Positions 62,326 through 64,000 of a DNA stretch of 64,000 nt are shown here, piece by piece. Made by a program: the position numbers and the translations under genes. Source of the DNA: Lebetimonas sp. JH292 (GTDB taxonomy: Bacteria > Campylobacterota > Campylobacteria > Campylobacterales > Nautiliaceae). Numbering within the stretch: position 1 is the stretch's first letter; the number at the start of each line of letters is the position of its first letter. Location: the NCBI RefSeq assembly GCF_000523275.1, contig NZ_ATHQ01000001.1, positions 1-64,000 on the forward strand. Reading direction: 5' to 3'. The notes under the pieces were generated by a model. It searched no databases. It was not told the DNA's origin and saw nothing but the letters and a program-made list of their open reading frames with translations.

Positions 62326-63765
62326 ATGATTGAATGGATGCAGACACACAGAAAATGGCTGGTAATTACCATCTGGATAGCCACCATTGCTTTTATAGGG
62401 GCCGGATTTGTAGGATGGGGACAGTTTAATTTAAGCTCAAAATCTTCTACGGTTGCGGAAATAAACGGAAATACCAAAGTTAACATTCAGGATGTCCAGG
62501 AAATTTACAATAATCTTTTTATGGATTTAAATAAACAGCTTGGGGGAAAACTTGATGATGCAACAGCCGAAAAATTGGGTCTGAAACAGCAGGCTTTTAA
62601 AATGGCGCTTGAGCAGGGAATTCTGAGGGCGTATGCAAAAAATCTGGGACTTTATGTAACAGATGAAGAAGTGGCAAAAGCGATAATTGATACCTTCAAA
62701 AACACCAACACTTATAAAAAATATCTTCAAATTAACGGATTGAAAGCAAAAGAATTTGAAAATAATTTGAGAAAAAAACTTTTAATCCGAAAGCTTATGA
62801 GTGCATTACATTTAAAACCTTCAGATACAGAACTGCTGACACTCGCAAGCGCACTTTATAATGCAGACAATATTTCAATACAAATAATAAATAAAAATAA
62901 TATAAAAGTGGATATAAGTGAAGATGAGTTAAGAGCTTTTTGGAAAAAAAACAAAGACAAATACAAAACACCCCCAATGTATAAAATTGCAATAGTCAAA
63001 ACGCCTATCACCGGCGAAGTCAGCGAAAAAGAATTAAAAGATTATTATAAAAACAACAAAAATGATTTTAAAAACGAAAAAGGTGAAATATTGCCGTTTG
63101 AAAAAGCAAAAAGCCAGGTCAAACAGGCACTTTTGGCCCAAAAATCCAAAAGAGAAGCTATATTGGCTTATAAAAAACTTAAAGAAGGGGCAAACAATTA
63201 TAAATTATACACATTGGGCATAAATAATAATTTAATTCCCCCGCAAAAAATGCAGGAACTTATTAAAACAGGATATTTAAAACCGTTTATAAAAAATAGT
63301 TTTTATATCAGCGCTTTATTAATAGAAGAAATAAAACCCTCCCCTATGCCGTATATAAAAGCAAGAGCTTATGTTTTAAAAGAATTATTGAACATAAAAA
63401 CAAAAAAAGCACTTCTTCAAACAGCTAAAAACAGACTTAAAAACTTTAAAGGCAGGAATATAGGATATGTTACAAAATACGATGCCGTTAAAATAAAAGG
63501 TTTAAAACCTACTGAAGCTACAGAATTTTTATTTAATCTCTTTTTATCAAAAAAGCCTGAAGGATATTTTTTAATACCGTCCCAAAATCCTAAAAAAGCA
63601 GTTGTTTATAAAATTTTGGAACAAAAGTTGCTGGATAAAATTAAATTTGAAAAAAACAAAGCACAGGTTAAAATATTCGCGGATAATCTGATTAACACTC
63701 AGGCTATTCAGGATTTAATTAACGAATTAATGCAAAAATATCATATAAAAAGCTATGTAAAATAA
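62326..63765 (+). CDS. PpiD/SurA-like membrane-anchored foldase
   Basis: The 479-residue protein has a short cytoplasmic N-terminus, one membrane helix (about 10-32, WLVITIWIATIAFIGAGFVGWGQF) and a long periplasmic part beginning with a SurA-N-like helical domain (VAEINGNTKVNIQDVQEIYNNL, EQGILRAYAKNLGLYVTDEEVAKAI). The GVLSRPH-type parvulin centre is not visible, so it may be a chaperone without isomerase activity. The ATG at 62326 (MIEWMQTHRKWL) is preferred to an upstream one at 62209 that overlaps bioA. It precedes ftsA by 10 bases. Confidence 0.85.
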   Translation: MIEWMQTHRKWLVITIWIATIAFIGAGFVGWGQFNLSSKSSTVAEINGNTKVNIQDVQEIYNNLFMDLNKQLGGKLDDATAEKLGLKQQAFKMALEQGILRAYAKNLGLYVTDEEVAKAIIDTFKNTNTYKKYLQINGLKAKEFENNLRKKLLIRKLMSALHLKPSDTELLTLASALYNADNISIQIINKNNIKVDISEDELRAFWKKNKDKYKTPPMYKIAIVKTPITGEVSEKELKDYYKNNKNDFKNEKGEILPFEKAKSQVKQALLAQKSKREAILAYKKLKEGANNYKLYTLGINNNLIPPQKMQELIKTGYLKPFIKNSFYISALLIEEIKPSPMPYIKARAYVLKELLNIKTKKALLQTAKNRLKNFKGRNIGYVTKYDAVKIKGLKPTEATEFLFNLFLSKKPEGYFLIPSQNPKKAVVYKILEQKLLDKIKFEKNKAQVKIFADNLINTQAIQDLINELMQKYHIKSYVK

Positions 63766-63775
63766 AGGAATTAAA

Positions 63776-64000
63776 TTGGCGATACTTGCTGTAGATGTGG
63801 GAAGTTCTAAAACAACGGCAATAATAGCTGAAAACAACGGTAATTTAACCGTCAGCGGTGTTGGAATATCTAAATCAAACGGTATAAAAAAAGGTATTAT
63901 CACTAATATTGAAGAAGCCAGTAAAGCAATTAAAAATGCGGTAAACGATGCAAAAAGAGTTGCCGGCATAGAGCTTTCAAGTGCTGTAATATCTATATCC
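63776..64000 (+). CDS. ftsA: Cell division protein FtsA, N-terminal part
   Basis: The first 75 codons, cut by the window edge, read MAILAVDVGSSKTTAIIAENNGN, the phosphate-1 motif of the actin-like ATPase FtsA, then SNGIKKGIITNIEEASKAIKNAVNDAKRVAG, also typical of FtsA. It would tether FtsZ to the membrane at the division site. Start is TTG with AAGGA 7 bases upstream. ftsZ is expected next but lies outside. Confidence 0.9.
   Translation, partial: MAILAVDVGSSKTTAIIAENNGNLTVSGVGISKSNGIKKGIITNIEEASKAIKNAVNDAKRVAGIELSSAVISIS

Noticed and set aside
60810-62486. Longer N-terminus for BioA from 62486
   Set aside because: The extra 74 residues overlap the divergent foldase gene and match nothing; the ATG at 62264 has a ribosome site and fits the family.
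1-64000. CRISPR arrays, tRNA, rRNA and complete insertion sequences
   Set aside because: None seen: no regularly spaced direct repeats of CRISPR length, no cloverleaf with CCA-type end, no intact transposase.

Overview
The window is very AT-rich, gene-dense chromosome. Its gene content points to a Campylobacterota (Epsilonproteobacteria) chemolithotroph, most likely of the vent order Nautiliales (Nautilia/Caminibacter/Lebetimonas type). The reasons are a membrane-anchored MurF, AHQWRQPL-type histidine kinases, a TtrA-like sulfur-oxyanion reductase operon, an SLAC1/TehA-type exporter beside DsrE and TauE, and many short-spaced minus-strand operons. The genus is an inference; no rRNA or tRNA gene was seen.

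Layout. 1-1.8 kb is decaying DNA: an IS256-type transposase remnant, a PhnA/YjdM gene and an NRAMP transporter pseudogene. 2.0-9.7 kb (minus) holds DUF72, a TRAP permease pair without a DctP, then murF-acyP-ddl-ruvA-fapA. 9.7-14.9 kb (plus) holds murJ, cysS, pyrD and an M16 peptidase. 14.9-24.2 kb (minus) holds a split diguanylate cyclase, yggS, rseP, pgsA, fabL, dapA, a lolC-like permease and secA. 24.3-34.5 kb holds lolA, a Na/Pi transporter, an IMPase, and a divergent pair of membrane-lipid operons: EI24 + DedA-PAP2 fusion on one side, a double glycosyltransferase + DedA/LssY + ChbG/YdjC deacetylase on the other. An L,D-transpeptidase follows. 34.5-40 kb (minus) holds an ABC exporter with a COG4705 membrane protein and a PepSY/two-component operon. 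40.3-49 kb (minus) holds a porin, TtrA/NrfD/TtrB-like respiratory genes and their own two-component pair. 49.2-51.5 kb holds TauE, DsrE and a TDT exporter. 51.6-55.1 kb holds a PAP2-membrane protein-DedA-RR-HK operon. 55.2-59.9 kb holds a Spy/RR/HK stress operon, htpX and an MFS permease. 60-64 kb holds a diguanylate cyclase, bioA, a PpiD/SurA-like foldase and the start of ftsA.

The most interesting structure is regulatory. Upstream of operons that contain, or lie next to, an OmpR-type regulator there are tandem 7-mers repeated with an 11-bp period, ending 8-9 bases before a -10 box. Each system has its own 7-mer: TTTATTT at the PepSY system and at the COG4705/ABC operon, CCCCCTK at ttrBCA, TTTCATT at the PAP2-DedA system, TTTACTT/TTTATTT at the Spy system. 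The TTTCATT pair occurs again, in both directions, in the divergent control region at 29.1 kb. This links three loci carrying DedA, PAP2 and glycosyltransferase genes into one proposed regulon for recycling or modifying a membrane lipid carrier.

A second theme is disrupted or unusual reading frames. murJ, lolA, dedA-lssY, one diguanylate cyclase and the ttr-linked response regulator are each interrupted by one or two single-base frameshifts, most of them in A or T runs. Three otherwise normal genes (fabL, a membrane protein at 54 kb, an MFS permease at 58 kb) have only an ATT codon where the start should be. Whether these are sequence errors, phase variation or real biology cannot be settled from the sequence alone.
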